A DNA stretch of 64,000 bases from Lethocerus indicus (GCA_019843655.1 JACDQD010000104.1:3844001-3908000), one strand, 5' to 3'; shown: positions 13,562 through 26,867, counted from the first letter of the stretch. Numbers and translations are program-made. Notes: a model not told the origin generated them from the sequence alone.

Positions 13562-14101
13562 CTACGGGCTAAGAAGATCTCTAGGTCAGCGGCGTTTAAG
13601 CCGACGCGGGGGGCTTAATGGATGGGTACGAGAGGAGAGGGACTGAACGAGTGGATTAGGATGAGGAGAAAGGCGGGAGTGGAACTTCAGGAACCGGGAT
13701 TTTGCGACTTCGTCGACTGTCGGTATGTTGAGGTCATGGTGGAGTGTCTGGTTAGAAACATACCAGGGAGCATTAAGGATGGTGCGAAGGACTTTTGATT
13801 TCAATCTCTGGATGCGAGCGATGTCGGATGTCTTGGTGGAACCCCATAGCTCAATTCCATATGTCCCTGTCGGTTTCAGTATTTTTTTGTATATTGTTAG
13901 TTTGTTGCTTAAGGTCAATTTCGATGTCCGTTTTAGTAATGGCCTTAAGAGTCCAAATTTTCTGTTTAAGTCGGTTCTTTTGAGTCGAGTGTGGGGATTC
14001 CACGTGAGTCGTTTGTCGAGGTGGAGCCCAAGATAGCGAATCTGCTGTTGGGTGCGTGCGAATGTAATTAAAGCTATTGGTTTGATGATAATTAAATAAT
14101 T
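13562..14101 (-). mobile_element. 5'-truncated Jockey-clade LINE, reverse transcriptase C-terminus
   Basis: A minus-strand frame is open from 14101 to a TGA at 13586-13588. It carries the ordered signature of the end of Jockey-type reverse transcriptases: YLGLHLDKRLTW, then IYKKILKPTGTYGIELWG, then SKVLRTILNAPWYVSN, then LHHDLNIPTVDEV. In the living element this is the thumb/connection end of ORF2, used in target-primed reverse transcription. Homology fades at about 14060, so the palm with its catalytic aspartates is missing. This is the usual 5' truncation. The first stop follows RRLKRR, and the same frame continues after it as PRDLLSP to a TAG at 13562-13564. This suggests that the TGA is a point mutation near the natural end. 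The 13562-14060 core is firm. The outer limits are not. Confidence 0.9.
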
Positions 14102-14104
14102 CTA

Positions 14105-17100
14105 GTCCTTGTATAAACATAATCGGACGTGTAAGATCAAAAAAGCAGAAATTAGTTTTATTTATTACATCAACATTCATTTATAATCAGAACTTCAGGT
14201 ATTAAACTAAGCAAAATGCCGATTATCGAAAATCACATTATTGGGAAGATAATTCAAGCGAAGGTCGTAGGAACACGAAAGATGAACTATTCTACTATTT
14301 TATGCGAATAAGATCAGTTGTATGGCGTTTATCGAAACAACGGGTAGGCCAATATTGCTAACGGCGCAGCGATTCAATTAATGCAAACTGTACTGCGGCT
14401 ACCCGGGCGGGGATCCAATCTTTCGGACTTTAAGGGCATGGCCAATTTATTTTAAAGGAGGAAATTGTCCGGATCGGAATTTTCCAATTATACAGATTTA
14501 TTTTGTTTTTCGTTCGCTGGATTAATATTTTTTTTCGGATCTAAAGAGCTGTCCGCGACCCGATAAAATAAATTGGTATATTAAACGGGGGCACGCTAAG
14601 TTTTTTGAAATATAAAGCTGGATCGGGCGCAGGCTATCAATTTAACCGCGAAACGTGCTTTTATTTTTTCTTTCTCTTCTCCTTAAAGTGGGTTTACTTC
14701 GTCGAAGCCCCGCAGGGCGAGGAGGGGCTTTCGTGTTCCCGTTTATTAAGGTGGGTCGGATTAATGGAGGTCAAAACCGGAATGCCTTTTCGGATGAGCC
14801 GTTTCGATCAAGAGCTCAAGGGCTGAAGCGAACTGAAGGCGAGAAATCAAGTGGCGTACTGGCTGGCGCCGCCGCTATTCTGCCCGCTCTGCGCCATATC
14901 GTGACTGCACCTAAGTCAGACGCCGACCATTTACATATCGCATGTTTGAATATTTTAAAAACCGTTACACATACCGGCGATCTGTAAAAATATTGAGCTT
15001 TCAATTATACCGTTTTAAACTTAGAAATGGCCCGCTGTAGGATAAAACCCGAAATAGACTCAAAAGCCTACCGTCCAGTTTAACTGATATCTGGTTATTA
15101 ACAATATGGTTATTTACAAGAGATATACATAATAAATTGTAAATTTTATCTCAGAAACCTGATACAGTGCGCTGCATTATATAGTTCTACATCAGGGAAC
15201 GCTTTCATAGTGTTAATAATTTACTGGATTATGAATTAAATTCGGCAATCATTCAAGTACCGTCGGGAGGCGTTATTAAAACCCCGAAAATTGGACTAAA
15301 TCCGGGGATTGAACTTTCGGGAGTGGTTTTTTATTGAATTAATCGACCTACACTTCGGCTCCCTCCTCTCATCGCCGCAGGACCAATCATAAATATGGAA
15401 TTCCTATCAATATATAATTCCCAATCGAAACTTCTTAATATTCGGCAGGAATAGAGAGGGGTCGTGGAGAAATAGTTGCGGAATAATGACATTATGCAGA
15501 TACCGAGGGGGGAGAGTGTGGGGGAGAATCGGTGAGTTGAAAATTTGATTTCGAGGTCCCGTGGGTCCGCGCCTCGGGCTTCACCTGACAAGCCCTCGCG
15601 GGAATTTTTTCCGGCGGAATAGCGATGGCGGTTCTGCAGACCAAATATACAGCCAGCACTCGATTAAATTAGCCCCAAAGTAACGCATTTAAGAAACCAA
15701 TTGACCGAAAAAGCAAGTCTCGAATCCGTGAGGAAAAAGTTCATTTTTATTTCTGCTCGTACGTATGAACTTCTAAAACTCTAATAACTGGTCTTTCAAA
15801 CAGGTAACTGGAAATATTTTTGAAACATCAATGTATGTTTCACCTGTCATAATGTTCGTTGAAATTATTTAATTTTACATTTGATTAATTTTGTCTAGGT
15901 TTTCACCTTTTGAATTTAATAAATAAGTTGTCAAAACAGAGTTCAAAATACTCGCCTATTATTTAATATGGCGGTCGATAACTTGCTAACGAATTAACAT
16001 GGAGAACTGGGACGTCCTAATTTTTGGGAGAAATTTGATGTACTATCCTTTTATATAGTGATATTGCCGTATATTACTTAATCTCTAACAGTAACTAATC
16101 GACTAAAATAAATTAATAAACATTTTTCAAAAAAGTAATTAGCGAATACACATCGAAGTGAATCAAATCTAAACCGTACGGAATTAAAAGCTCGATAAAC
16201 AGCGAAATATTAAGTCCTTGGGGTCGGAGTATTTCAACTTGATCGTTGTTAATGGTTGAAGGCTTTTAAATGAAATTTCCTGTCGTGCTTAAACAACCGC
16301 TGCGGAGAAAAATGGGTTGATTTCTGCCCTTGAATTTGAGAAAAGGCACAACTGTTTTTGACCAGTCTGGCATGAGTGAGCTATTGATTTTTTTTGTCAG
16401 TATTTATATAACTATGCTACCGACGGCATGCGCTTTTTTAATAAACAGTCCAACTAAAATAACCTCCAAATTTATTTTTTACTTGCATATGTGTTACCAA
16501 ACGTTTATTATATTTTTTATTTCATATTTTTGTTGTCATATAATAAAATAATTCATAATTATTACTTACATTATTTATTGTACGGATAATTGCAAATAAA
16601 AGTACAAAAACCTACACGATTATGTAAAAATAAGAGTTGTCTGTAACTGAATTGTTATAGTGGATGAAAACTCATGGCCCAAACCTGCACTTGTATGGGG
16701 CATAAAGACAAATATGTATTTTCTATCCATCTACGTACATCTATTAGGGGAGGTTTCAAGTAGCGTCCCTAACCCTGCTCGACAACCAGAGCTCTATCTA
16801 AGGGGGCGAGCCCATCCATAATTTATCCCCTGTAGTCGTTTGGGGCTCCCGTATTCACAAGCACTGCTATCTAACACACGGCGAATATTCGCGTTGTAAA
16901 TCCTACCCTTCGGACTCAACGGTTCGTCACTTAAGACGGTGAATTAACGGCTCATCCATATACTCCATGGCTCTATGTGACAATATTTCTGCTTTTTATT
17001 TACAAATAATCTCTCTATAAGTAAGCTCGTAAAGTAGATCTCTATTAGAATGTCAACTCCAAAGTAATATTTCAGTCAGAGAGTCATAACACAGTGTTGT

Positions 17101-20100
17101 TAACCCGTGTCACTGGTTTAAAATCCATTTCGGAGATAATAGGTAGCTTCTTCGATACAAATCTCCAATCGTTTTAATAAAAAAACGTGGCATGTGTGCC
17201 CATTTCATTTTAATAATACGATGCATGTAAAACGATGTCGCTGACGATGTATTTATTATGTTATAAGAATAATATCGGAAACACATATATGATATAGTGT
17301 ATAAATATTCGCCCTCCACTACCCCTCAGAATCAATCCTTCGTTCAGGGTGGTAGAATATTTAAGTGCAACGTATTCGTGGTTGTCTACAGATATTCGAA
17401 TGGATAATTCAGGCATATTTAAATAAACTTGTATAAAAATTGTGCAAGGTGCGAGAGATTAAATCTGGCCTATTTAAAAGTATTCTATGGATAAATATAT
17501 TTTTCCATGCTTAATGCGCGCAATTACGCGTGGTACATTAATTTATTCTACTTTAAAAATTGTCAACGTTTATTATTACTATCATAATAATTTCGACACC
17601 GTCTATATTGGAGTGTAATTTACAGTAACAGCGCACGGCATTTAATTTCCGATTTTGAGACAATAAGCGTTAATTTAAATTATTGAACACTGTTTCGAGT
17701 CATGGAAACTTCTACTGTGCTCTAGAGAAACTCTATTGGTCTGGGGTGCCACTCAATAAAACCCATGCGTGCAATTTAACAACAGTTACTTTTCAAATCA
17801 TTGGCTATTCCGAAAATACAACGATCTCTTGTATCAATTCTTCCGTTTTCATTTCTCTGAGTCGGTCAATTGGAAGAAAACAAATTAATGTGCATATCAG
17901 AGAGACTTACTCGCTATTTAAGGATGTTACTTCCACGTCGATGTCGTTACTTTCAGTCCAGTGCGAAGCAATAAAAAGAGCAAGGTGCAGCCCGCCGTTT
18001 CTTTTGCATTCCGACAATATTTCAGTTCCTTCGGTTTTCCTCTTTTATAGAATACTTAATCACTGAAATGGGCCCAACGATTACCGCTCGGACTCACGGA
18101 GGATCTGAAGCTTAATCGAGTATATTCCGCCTAAACGTGCTAAAATGGTTAGATCAAATGCAACACTGTAAACATGGCTTAGAATGTTCTATGAAATGTT
18201 TTTATTTTCATGTGTAATTCAGATGATGTGCAGTATTGAAGTTTACCTGTAATTGTATACACTGTTTTAGCTGTTTCTGAAATGTATGTTAATATATAAT
18301 TAATATCATATGAATGAGTATATATGATTTGAATTGTATTATGCCCTTCATTACTACTGTATATGTTAACTCGTTCACTTCGATTAATATCGTGTACATT
18401 TTGTAGTGCTCGTGAGACCTTCCTTTTCTCATAATCGTTTAACAACCAACGCCTTAAACAGGTACGAAATATATTCCTGGTAAAACTAGAATGTCCTATA
18501 TTTCGTATAAGTCGTATGAGCAATAAATGAACCACACTAATAAATAAATCACAATTTTATTTCCGCAATGGATCACAGAAACAGGAATATCCTACTGGCC
18601 TACAGATAAAACCTGTTAATAAACTGTTTTTTAAAGAAATATCAAGGGCATATTCACAGCGCTATTCACAGCTATATTGATCTATCGGGCTGAGGTGGCT
18701 TTGATTATAATAAAAACCACCACCACTCGGGATAAGAAAAAATTTTAAAACGTCGTTTAATCGAAGAAGAGATTTAATAAAATGATCAGATTACCGCAGA
18801 TGTAATAGGGTGGAAATTCATTTATCGCGATATGATAAAGAGTTTTCAACCCTCGGAACGTTATCGTCAGTCCCTTGCCCCTTTTAAAGACAGTAGCAGC
18901 TTCCATTTTAAACTGAGACAGCATTAATTATACAAGAGGATTTTTTGTGTGGCTTCTGTTCGATTTTCAAGGCTAGAATGTTTTCAAGCCGCGTCTTTTA
19001 TTTGGAGTTTTATTGATGAATACGCTTGGAAGGAAATGAAAAAGAAACGACTTTATGTTTCTCGACCCGAGAAACATGAATCGGAAGTTGAAATAATTCA
19101 ATAATTATTAACCCAAAACTGAAATTCATTTTAGGTCATTTTGGAAGGAATAGTTTTCAATATTCATTATTTCTGACAGGTAAATACTAGGTTATGATGA
19201 TTCTGTATATCGTAGCAAAATTAATAAATCAGTTTTGTGTAACGGTGTCACTCACCTTTGGATTCGTTTTATTTTGTTCGTTTTATGTTGTTCGTGTATA
19301 AATCTAAATGCCTTTTGTAATTGCGAGAAATGTATTGTATATCAGAAGTTGGGATATAATGAATGCGGGATCGTGCCAAGGGGATTCTTTATGGATATCC
19401 AATACTCCTCGAGGCGTCCACTAATAGCGTTCGCTCAATCCTCCGGAGCCCGTGGGTGGCCCATTATCTGTGCAAAAAAGTCGGCATTCCGAATTTCGCG
19501 ACAACCGACGCGTTCAGTTCTGTTTGGACGGGTGCTGGAGTTTTGACTATTGAAATTGGTATGCATACCTGTTACCGTCATCACTGTCGTCATCCTCTGT
19601 CGACAGGATTTCGCTATAGGCGTCAACGCCATGTATATTGTCCAACAAAACTTCGGGTCCCACCCTAAAAACATTTACCCGGCTGTTACAATCTTGCGCT
19701 TCCTTCCCATCCCCCAATCACACATCGTAAAACATTAATTACGGCCCGGCCCCACTCTCGTGTCGCAGGTGTCGTTTTCAAAACAAGTGTCCTCCGCCCG
19801 ATAGACATGATTTCAACTGTCTTCCAGTGGTTCCTAATTTTTTACGCTCTATCACGGGTTAAGTGGACTTCGATGTTCATTATATTTCTTTATAACAGCA
19901 GCGTAAAACTCTAATTTGGAAATTCATCGAGTGAGGTTAATCCCCTAAGTTCAAGATTATGTTATCTGCTCTGGGAATTTGTTTAGCGAGAGTCAGCGAG
20001 GGTTTGGAATAACATAATTATTTTGATTATCCGCATCCTCTCACTAATTTGCTCTTTTGCTAGACCGGTTGCGGCTGATAGCAATTTTCGGTAGCTCTTT

Positions 20101-20158
20101 CAGTCAGCAGGGGCATCCTGCACGTATACTAAAGCTAAGGGTTAACTTAAATGGCGCA
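14105..20158. other. Non-coding stretch
   Basis: AT-rich with GC-rich patches near 14580-14910, 15300-15620 and 16750-16960. The 127-codon + frame at 17683-18066 is AT-rich and has no domain or start context to support it. The 16750-16960 block differs in composition from its flanks and may be an old insertion. No gene is supported. Confidence 0.5.
16881..16892. repeat. 12-bp perfect palindrome
   Basis: GCGAATATTCGC reads identically on both strands. It sits within the compositionally distinct 16750-16960 block. It could be a dimeric protein site or the centre of a decayed inverted repeat. Confidence 0.4.
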
Positions 20159-20210
20159 GTTGATACTACCCCTCAAAACACAACTGTTATGCGGGTTAGC
20201 ATTAGTAGTG
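20159..20210 (+). repeat. Dispersed repeat, copy B
   Basis: Contains GTTGATACTAC, AAAACACAACTG, TTATGCGGGTTAGCATTAG and GTG in the same order as copies A and C. Upstream, CTAAAGCTAAGGGTTAA resembles the flank of copy A, so the family is longer than the core listed. Confidence 0.65.
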
Positions 20211-21551
20211 TCATTCTTATAAATTTTTTTTAATGCAAAGTGGATAATATTCTTAAAATTTCGAACATTAAATTTTCTTTAATTTTAAGAAATACAATGA
20301 TACAATTAAACATCTACCTGGTTTAATACAAAGTTCATAAAAATGTAAGCGTTAAATTCAAACCCCGTAATTTAATACATGCATGCTCTTGTATTAATTT
20401 TTTATATTGTTGCAAACAAAACAGACTAGTGAATCGTTATTTATCTGTAGCTCCGATGTATCAGGCTAATATTTTTGGCACATATCATTTAGTAATTAAA
20501 ATTAAAACTCTCATATTCTTGGAATTGAATAGACTGAGATGTGCGCCTCTGGTTTAGATTTGTCTGTCCTGTTTTAGTCGATTGGGTGATTCGGCGCCTG
20601 AATCAATTCATAACCGTATTTTCCGTGCTGTTTTTTGGATTCAAATTCGGCCACCCCGTGATTATACTCATTCATCTAAATCGGGTATCGAACGCAATTC
20701 TGTCGTTCGAAGGTAATCGCCCGCATCGCAATAGCACTTTAGTCTCTGTCGCAATCATCAATTCAATTTGAACCCCTCCCCCCCGTTTCCAAAAATATAC
20801 GTAAATAAAACATTTAAATGCGACAGAAAAATGAGCGAGGCCAAATCTCCCGCATTGCAGGATCCGCTGGGTAAAACATGAACGACCTTTCGTGTACAGC
20901 CGACACTGTGTACGCCGTATGCTTATACTATTATCGCGCGACTGTCATCAATTTTAAATTTCGAATAAATCAGGAACTTTAAGTCACTTCGATTTTCCTT
21001 TTTTAAAGTATCGCGGCCCTCGTGTACCAATATAAATTATTCTCTCTGCCACCGAAAGCTATAAGTTTCATTTTCACTAAAATAAACATTTGAAAATGTA
21101 AATTTAAAGTGATTTGAAATTTAAATAACATCCCAATATTCCCGCAAGGAACATTTATATAGGTGTTCCTAATCGTGTTCCTCTTTTTTATTCTACAGAA
21201 CCCTAATGTTCTATACTAATTTAATTTAATCATGACAATGTCATGAAGGCCATGACAGGAATCACGACAACAAATGATATCCCATTTTTCGTGCTATAAA
21301 TGATTATTCTTTTCATAAGTGATGCACAAAAGGATACACGTTTGTAGGGTTAACGCTCAAAGGGAAGCAAATCCCCTTCATCGGTCTCCACCCTGTTTGA
21401 ATAATGCATCGCGAATTTAATTAAATATTAGGTCTCGCCGGGCGAAGAGTGCGTGGGGACCACCCCGAGTTATGCCCACTGTCCTCGTTCACGGGGGGCT
21501 AATGAAGAGAGGCCGGAGGTGCAGGGTCTCCGCTTTAAGCATGAAGAGGGC

Positions 21552-21604
21552 GAGAGAGAGAGAGAGAGGGATGGGGAGGGAGAGTGAGAGTGAGAGAGAG
21601 AGGG
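21552..21604. repeat. Imperfect GA-rich microsatellite
   Basis: GAGA units interrupted by GGGATGGGG and GTGA. The tract creates artificial Arg/Glu-rich and Ser/Leu-rich frames on the two strands, which should not be read as proteins. Confidence 0.9.
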
Positions 21605-22001
21605 GGGAGCACCTGGCTGTTTGGCCGGCGACTCGTATTCAGGCCAAGTGGGCAGCCACTCGGGCCCTTCCTCTTTACCCATTGTCCGCGGTGTACCCGC
21701 CGCCTCCTCCACTCGGACCTTTCCCCGAAACATTTTCCTTCGGACCCCAAACGGACGGCGGTCTACAGTTCAACAATAGTGCCGCAGGAATAGTCGTTTC
21801 CATAGTGATCTCGCTCCCCTATCGATCCGCGGCCACGGTAAATACTGAACTACAAGAATCCCCAAGAAACTAGACTACATTGACAGGAAATTCACTCAAA
21901 ATCAGAGACTTTTACATGTGGGGACGAATATATTTTTACTCGTCCAATTTTCTGGGTTCTCTAACCGTCGTAAGCTTGAACGAATTCTAACGATTGATTG
22001 T

Positions 22002-22025
22002 GTCGGATCCTGGGTTCGATCCGAC
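22002..22025 (+). repeat. Hairpin holding a Pol III B-box-like motif
   Basis: GTCGGATC (22002-22009) pairs perfectly with GATCCGAC (22018-22025). Overlapping the loop is GGTTCGATCC (22013-22022), a good match to the tRNA B box. No convincing A box or acceptor stem flanks it, so it looks like a scrap of a tRNA-derived SINE and not a tRNA gene. Confidence 0.4.
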
Positions 22026-22902
22026 CAACTGTTTAAAACCCAAGTGTATATCCATACCGAATATGATGTTACTGGACGAACTCCGTAACCCAGATTCATA
22101 TATCTGGCCCATTTATTTTCACAATGCGGAGAAATGTACTGAAATATATTTCGTTACGTACTCAGGATACTCAGCACGCCTTAATATATTATTCTTAAAG
22201 TATATTTCGAACTACCGCTCTATCCGCGTACGAATTTTACAGACACAATTAGTTAATTTGATTGATTTTTTTTTAATTTGCGTCTGCCTTATAACAAAAA
22301 TTCAAGAGGAGAGATTTTCTTTCTTAAATTTTCTTTATTAAAAACATTTCATGCTATTACGTCTATGGACCGTACGGAATGGGTTGAATTAAACAGTACA
22401 TAGTGTAATTTTTCAAGAGGATGATTAGTAATCGAAACGAGTATCGGATTTCCCTCGAACCAATAGGCGCTCTCGATTAATTATGAGGGAAGTGGAGACT
22501 CTTCTTCGCCTCCTCCTCCTCCTCCGCTAGCGGTGCTTTGTCCGCAGTGAAAGCGGCGGCCCGTGAAAACTCAATTCAAAACCCTTCATTCCACCACCCG
22601 TTCCCCTGCCAAGACCCCGAGCGTAATTGGCGCTTTGAGAAAAGCAAATAATAACCGGAGTAGGAAAATCGGCCCAACCCCCAGACCCTCTTTTCACCCG
22701 TTTTTTCCCCTTGCCGTGCCCAGTCTAACAAAGCTGTTATCGCTGGGGCCGCACCCGGTTCCTCTAAGTTCCGCGGACTTAGTACTCCCACCGAATCCCC
22801 TCTACCCCCACCGATTTTTATCTGCCCGAGTTAAATAATATAGACGCCGGTCCCACCTCACCCCCCCCTCCGGCCAGAGCTTTTAAATCTGGGTCGCTCC
22901 AC

Positions 22903-22930
22903 GATTCTCTCTCTCACTCTTTCTCTCCTC
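22903..22930. repeat. CT-rich microsatellite
   Basis: CTCTCTCTCACTCTTTCTCTCC-type pyrimidine tract, of the same class as the GA tracts elsewhere but on the other strand. Confidence 0.8.
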
Positions 22931-25900
22931 CATTTTACCAGTCCTCTCTTTTACCCGTCTCCCTCTACTGGCAGACTTCCAGTAGCGGTGGAAACAAAAT
23001 AATAAAACAATTCATAATTTGTTCGTTACGCCGTCGGACAACGTCTTTCTACTACTCTCCCGGGCCCTTCATTCCCTCCCCAATCTCCTCCCTCTTGCCT
23101 TCAATTATTGCTTGACATCGGCGAATTTAGATAATTGAATGGTTCTGCTCCGTCCCCTTAAACAACTCTTGAAATTGTGAATCCGTCTTTGTATATCGAC
23201 AGAAAATACATTTATTGGAATCATAGTGTTTGCATCTTAACGATTACTCGGCATTAAAAAGTGAAAATTTAGAAATTTGCACTGAACTACACATTAATTC
23301 GTGACTACATTTAGAAAGAAGAGCTTAATGACGGCGGGATGCGAGCCTAAGTGCCTCAACATTGCTGTATCTACTGGGTATTCTGTTAATTAGGAATGGC
23401 GTACAATAACTATCCTAGTGTGTACAAAGATTGGGATGTTAGGCTTTCTAGATTTCCTTAGCGAGTGGAAATAATAGTCTCAACATATAACATGTCTATA
23501 CTCAACAAACTGTGGCTTAGAATAAATAGCGTAAGGAGTCTAATTCGAAACCTGCGTTAGAACAGTAGTATAGATTTAAGGTATTCTACTCCTCAAAACT
23601 ATTTTTTTTCTTATTTTCGTGGGAGATCCGATTCCATTTTTTCGTTCGTAGCAATTTAAATGAAATATAATTTAAAGGACAGCTCTAATTAAATTTCCTC
23701 TTTGGGCAGGGCAGAACCGGTTATTACAGTGAGGTGAGGTTAAATGAAACACCAATCATTTCATTTCCCCTAAATAATTCAACATTCATTAATTTTGATC
23801 GCCTAAAGAGATAGAAACGTCCCTTTGTGCCCGCACATGTCCCTCTCGTTTTATTAACAAATTGGGGCCGTATTAGTTTCATGGCTGGCCGTCTGGATTT
23901 TTTAGATATTTTCGTTTGTATGCTCGTTATAGTTAAAATAATCTTCTAGAGTAGTTGCGAATATTTTATACTGAATATTTATTTTCTAATCTCTAGCGCA
24001 AAAGTCATGATTCAAGCAAAGGTTTTTGTTTTTCTATGAGAATATTCAATTAGGAAGAATCGGTCGTTTAGAAATCTCTTTACAATGATGATATTTTCAT
24101 AAAACTTAATTTGTGTTATTTGAAGTATTAACTTACTTTATTATTCATTTTTTAAATAAAGGGTATCATGTTAAGGGGCAAATGTTTGGAATTTTTAATT
24201 TTCACAGGGTCCATGACACTCAAATATGCTCGAAATTATAAAACAACCCTGAAGAAAAAAAGTTTAAAAATTCTTCAGCATCCCCCCGAGTCCAATAGAC
24301 CGGTGACGGAAGTTTGGGTAGGTAAGCAGCCTAATTTGGGATGGAATAACGGGTCGGGCGAACTATAATTGTTATTTATTACTGTGGGGCAGGTATATTA
24401 AGGGCGGAATGGAGCTTGCGCTCACCCTCCCCCTCTCGCATTAGGTTTATGGAGCCGGGCTTTCCTAATTGCACCTTTCTGACTTGTGGCTCAGATGAAA
24501 ATATAAGTTTGCCATCGACGGAAAAGTAGTCCGAGTAATTAAAATAAATTTATTATATTTTTTCATTTAAATTCTGAAAATTTCAGCTGAGGTGGGGTTA
24601 TAATTTACAAGTAATTAAGAGACAGGAGCAACGATAAATAACGTCGCTATGGTGCGACCTCCATGATATATAAGGCTGAAATTAAATTAGGTTTAGTTAA
24701 ATACATGTTTATAAATCTAAGTTTCACAAAACGAGGAATTTCCGTTGTATTTGATATACTTATTGGGAGTGCTTTCAGCCTGACGTAAATATATCCCCAG
24801 TATTCTACTCTAAGTTAGGTCCAATTGAAACTGCTCGCTTTCGTAGCGTCCCATCAGTAATGCAGGTTGCGATTTACGCAAGGTCCTATCAGCGCAGGTC
24901 TGTAAAAAATGCAATACTGACAGGATGCTTCGTCTCGTCGTTGTATTACTCATGCAATGCTACTAACAATGGCGATATTCATACTCGGCAGAGCATGGAA
25001 TCATCGCACGAGTGACAGTATTCAGAATCCGCGCATGTCCCCACATCTAAGTTAAATCTGTCGATTTGAAACATTAAAAATTTAACTTTAAATTTAATTT
25101 CCAGCCATCTGTTCAATTTTAAAACTGCAATTCTGACGGAACATTTGGCCAGCATTACATCACGGTGATGACACTCGTACCGGAAATTCAATAGTTTCCA
25201 TAGATGGGGAAAACTTAATTGGCAAAGCGAAAGGGAGAGGGAAAAATGGGACTACAAAACAACCGTCCCATATAATTGGGGGCGGGATGAAGTGTTGCCA
25301 ACTTCCTGCGAGCAGAACGTGAAATTTCCCTTTCCTTCTCCCCACCGCAACCGTTACCGGCTCCGGCACCGGCCCCTCTGCTAGGGAGACAAAATTCATT
25401 GGGCTGAAAATGGGTCGTTGGCCCATTGGCCTCCTAATTTTTCCCGAAAACTTACGATCTATAGACGGGAAAGAGGGAGTATTAAAGCGTTCCGGTTAAT
25501 GGATGCGCGGGCAATGAGAGACATCATAATTTTCGGTTATTATATATCGAATAGTAATTCCTAATAATAATAATAGTTATAATTATAATAATTTAGTCAT
25601 ACATAATATTATCACGGTAGAATCAACAAGCATATAGGACAATAAGTACTATAAAACACATCCCCATAACTACAATTTGACACAATAGTACAAAGCAGTA
25701 TTATTCCCCCAAATAATAAATTCTTAGATGTCAACCTAAGATATGTAATCTGAAACTGAGTAAATTACGAAAATCTAAAACTACATTAATTATTAAAATG
25801 GTATCTGTAATTATTAATTCTTGATTCAATCCTACCTATTCTGTGTGTTTTGTTATTGTAACGGAGCACTGTGTTCGGAGATAATGTTGTAAAGTGGCAC

Positions 25901-26196
25901 CGACGCTGTCTGTTCGAGGGCGACGTGTGTCCCGCCGTGTGGGGCGGTTTACCTCTGGGGCGTCGGGAGTCTCCTCACGTTCCTCCACGTTATCACTCCA
26001 CATATTAATTTGTATCCTGTCTTTATTGTTTATATTTTAAGGATTGTTTTTATTACTTAAAGTTTAAAATGAATCCAACATACCTTTATTGTGTTTTTGT
26101 GTGTGCATCAGGCGTGCTGTGGAAGCGCTCGTTAACAGCAGAGAGGCGTTATCATTAAGACAAAAAAAAGAAAAACAAAGAATAGGAACATTCTTT

Positions 26197-26227
26197 TTAT
26201 TTTGCGACCCATCCGGCCGCAAAATAA
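26197..26227. repeat. Hairpin, 10-bp perfect stem
   Basis: TTATTTTGCG (26197-26206) pairs with CGCAAAATAA (26218-26227) over an 11-base loop inside the A-rich block. If the block is transcribed, this would be a stable RNA stem. Confidence 0.6.
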
Positions 26228-26474
26228 GGAACACAAAGAACGGAAAATAAAATAAAACTGAAATTTAAAGACAGCGAAATAACATAACAGAAAAAAGAAA
26301 AACAGAAATTATAACTGAGGCACATTAAGAAGCGACACACAACGATTCTCGGTTGAGTTTATAAAAGCGATAATAATTTAACGATGAGAAAAGAAAAAGC
26401 GGAAAGTGGGGTTCAATTGAGGGTTTCGGCATATATAGAAGGGCCAAATTGTACACAAACAGTTAACATGTTCC

Positions 26475-26480
26475 TTTATT
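26475..26480 (-). promoter_or_regulatory. Candidate polyadenylation signal AATAAA
   Basis: TTTATT on the + strand reads AATAAA on the minus strand. The following minus-strand bases are GU-rich (GTTAACTGTTTGTG), as expected past a cleavage site. The hexamer is common in AT-rich DNA, so context is the only support. Confidence 0.3.
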
Positions 26481-26867
26481 CAATTCAAGAGAAAACAAAA
26501 GCACAAAAGGGCGAACAATACCGAAAAAACAGCTTTGTAGTAATGCAGCAAGCAAGTGATCTGTACAATAATCACAGATAAGGCTCTCAGTACAAATAAG
26601 CTTCTGGCACTTATGATTTAAATGCACATATATCATCCATTCCAGTATACAAAAATGTCCACAACCAAAAGAACAAAAAGAAAACAAATAATAATTACAA
26701 AGGATAAGATGCACAGAGACATGTCACAGTAAAATGGCTAATTCACAGCGGTACAGCTTTTACAAAACGGATTTTCTTTTTTATTACAATGGGTATTTAA
26801 TTATATAACAATTTTCTGATTCTGTGCGGGCCGCCGAGACTGCACGGTTCCGCGATTTCGGCACCCG

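Larger units (their letters stand above)
20211..25999. other. Non-coding stretch with purine/pyrimidine tracts
   Basis: Contains the GA tract at 21552-21604, a (CTC)n run near 22508-22526, a CT tract near 22903-22930, and an AAT run near 25559-25580. GC-rich patches at 21430-21850, 22540-22990, 25240-25520 and 25870-25990 give overlapping open frames without recognisable domains. The last patch may belong with the asymmetric block that follows. Confidence 0.5.
26160..26867 (-). other. Strand-asymmetric block: possible terminal exon and 3' UTR of a minus-strand transcript
   Basis: The + strand is strongly A-biased. I count 37 A against 8 T in 26221-26280, and 25 A against 13 T in 26521-26580. 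Read on the minus strand this is U-rich, as in many insect 3' UTRs. AATAAA occurs on the minus strand at 26480-26475, followed by GU-rich sequence, and again at 26090-26085, 26054-26049 and 26027-26022. A pyrimidine-rich stretch ending in AG lies just above 26868, so an exon could begin at 26868. One frame from there is AGAEIAEPCSLGGPHRIRK followed by LLYN and a stop. No homology is recognised. An internal part of a retroelement on the + strand is the main alternative. Confidence 0.3.

Noticed and set aside
13851..14180. Minus-strand frame overlapping the LINE
   Set aside because: It is in a different frame from the reverse-transcriptase signature, so it is a shadow of the LINE.
17683..18066. 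127-codon + frame
   Set aside because: It is AT-rich, starts without supporting context, and its residue order matches no family. A frame this long is expected by chance in 64 kb over six frames.
21472..21873. 133-codon + frame and its opposite-strand partners
   Set aside because: It is built around a GA microsatellite, which removes stop codons and gives Arg/Glu or Ser/Leu repeats.
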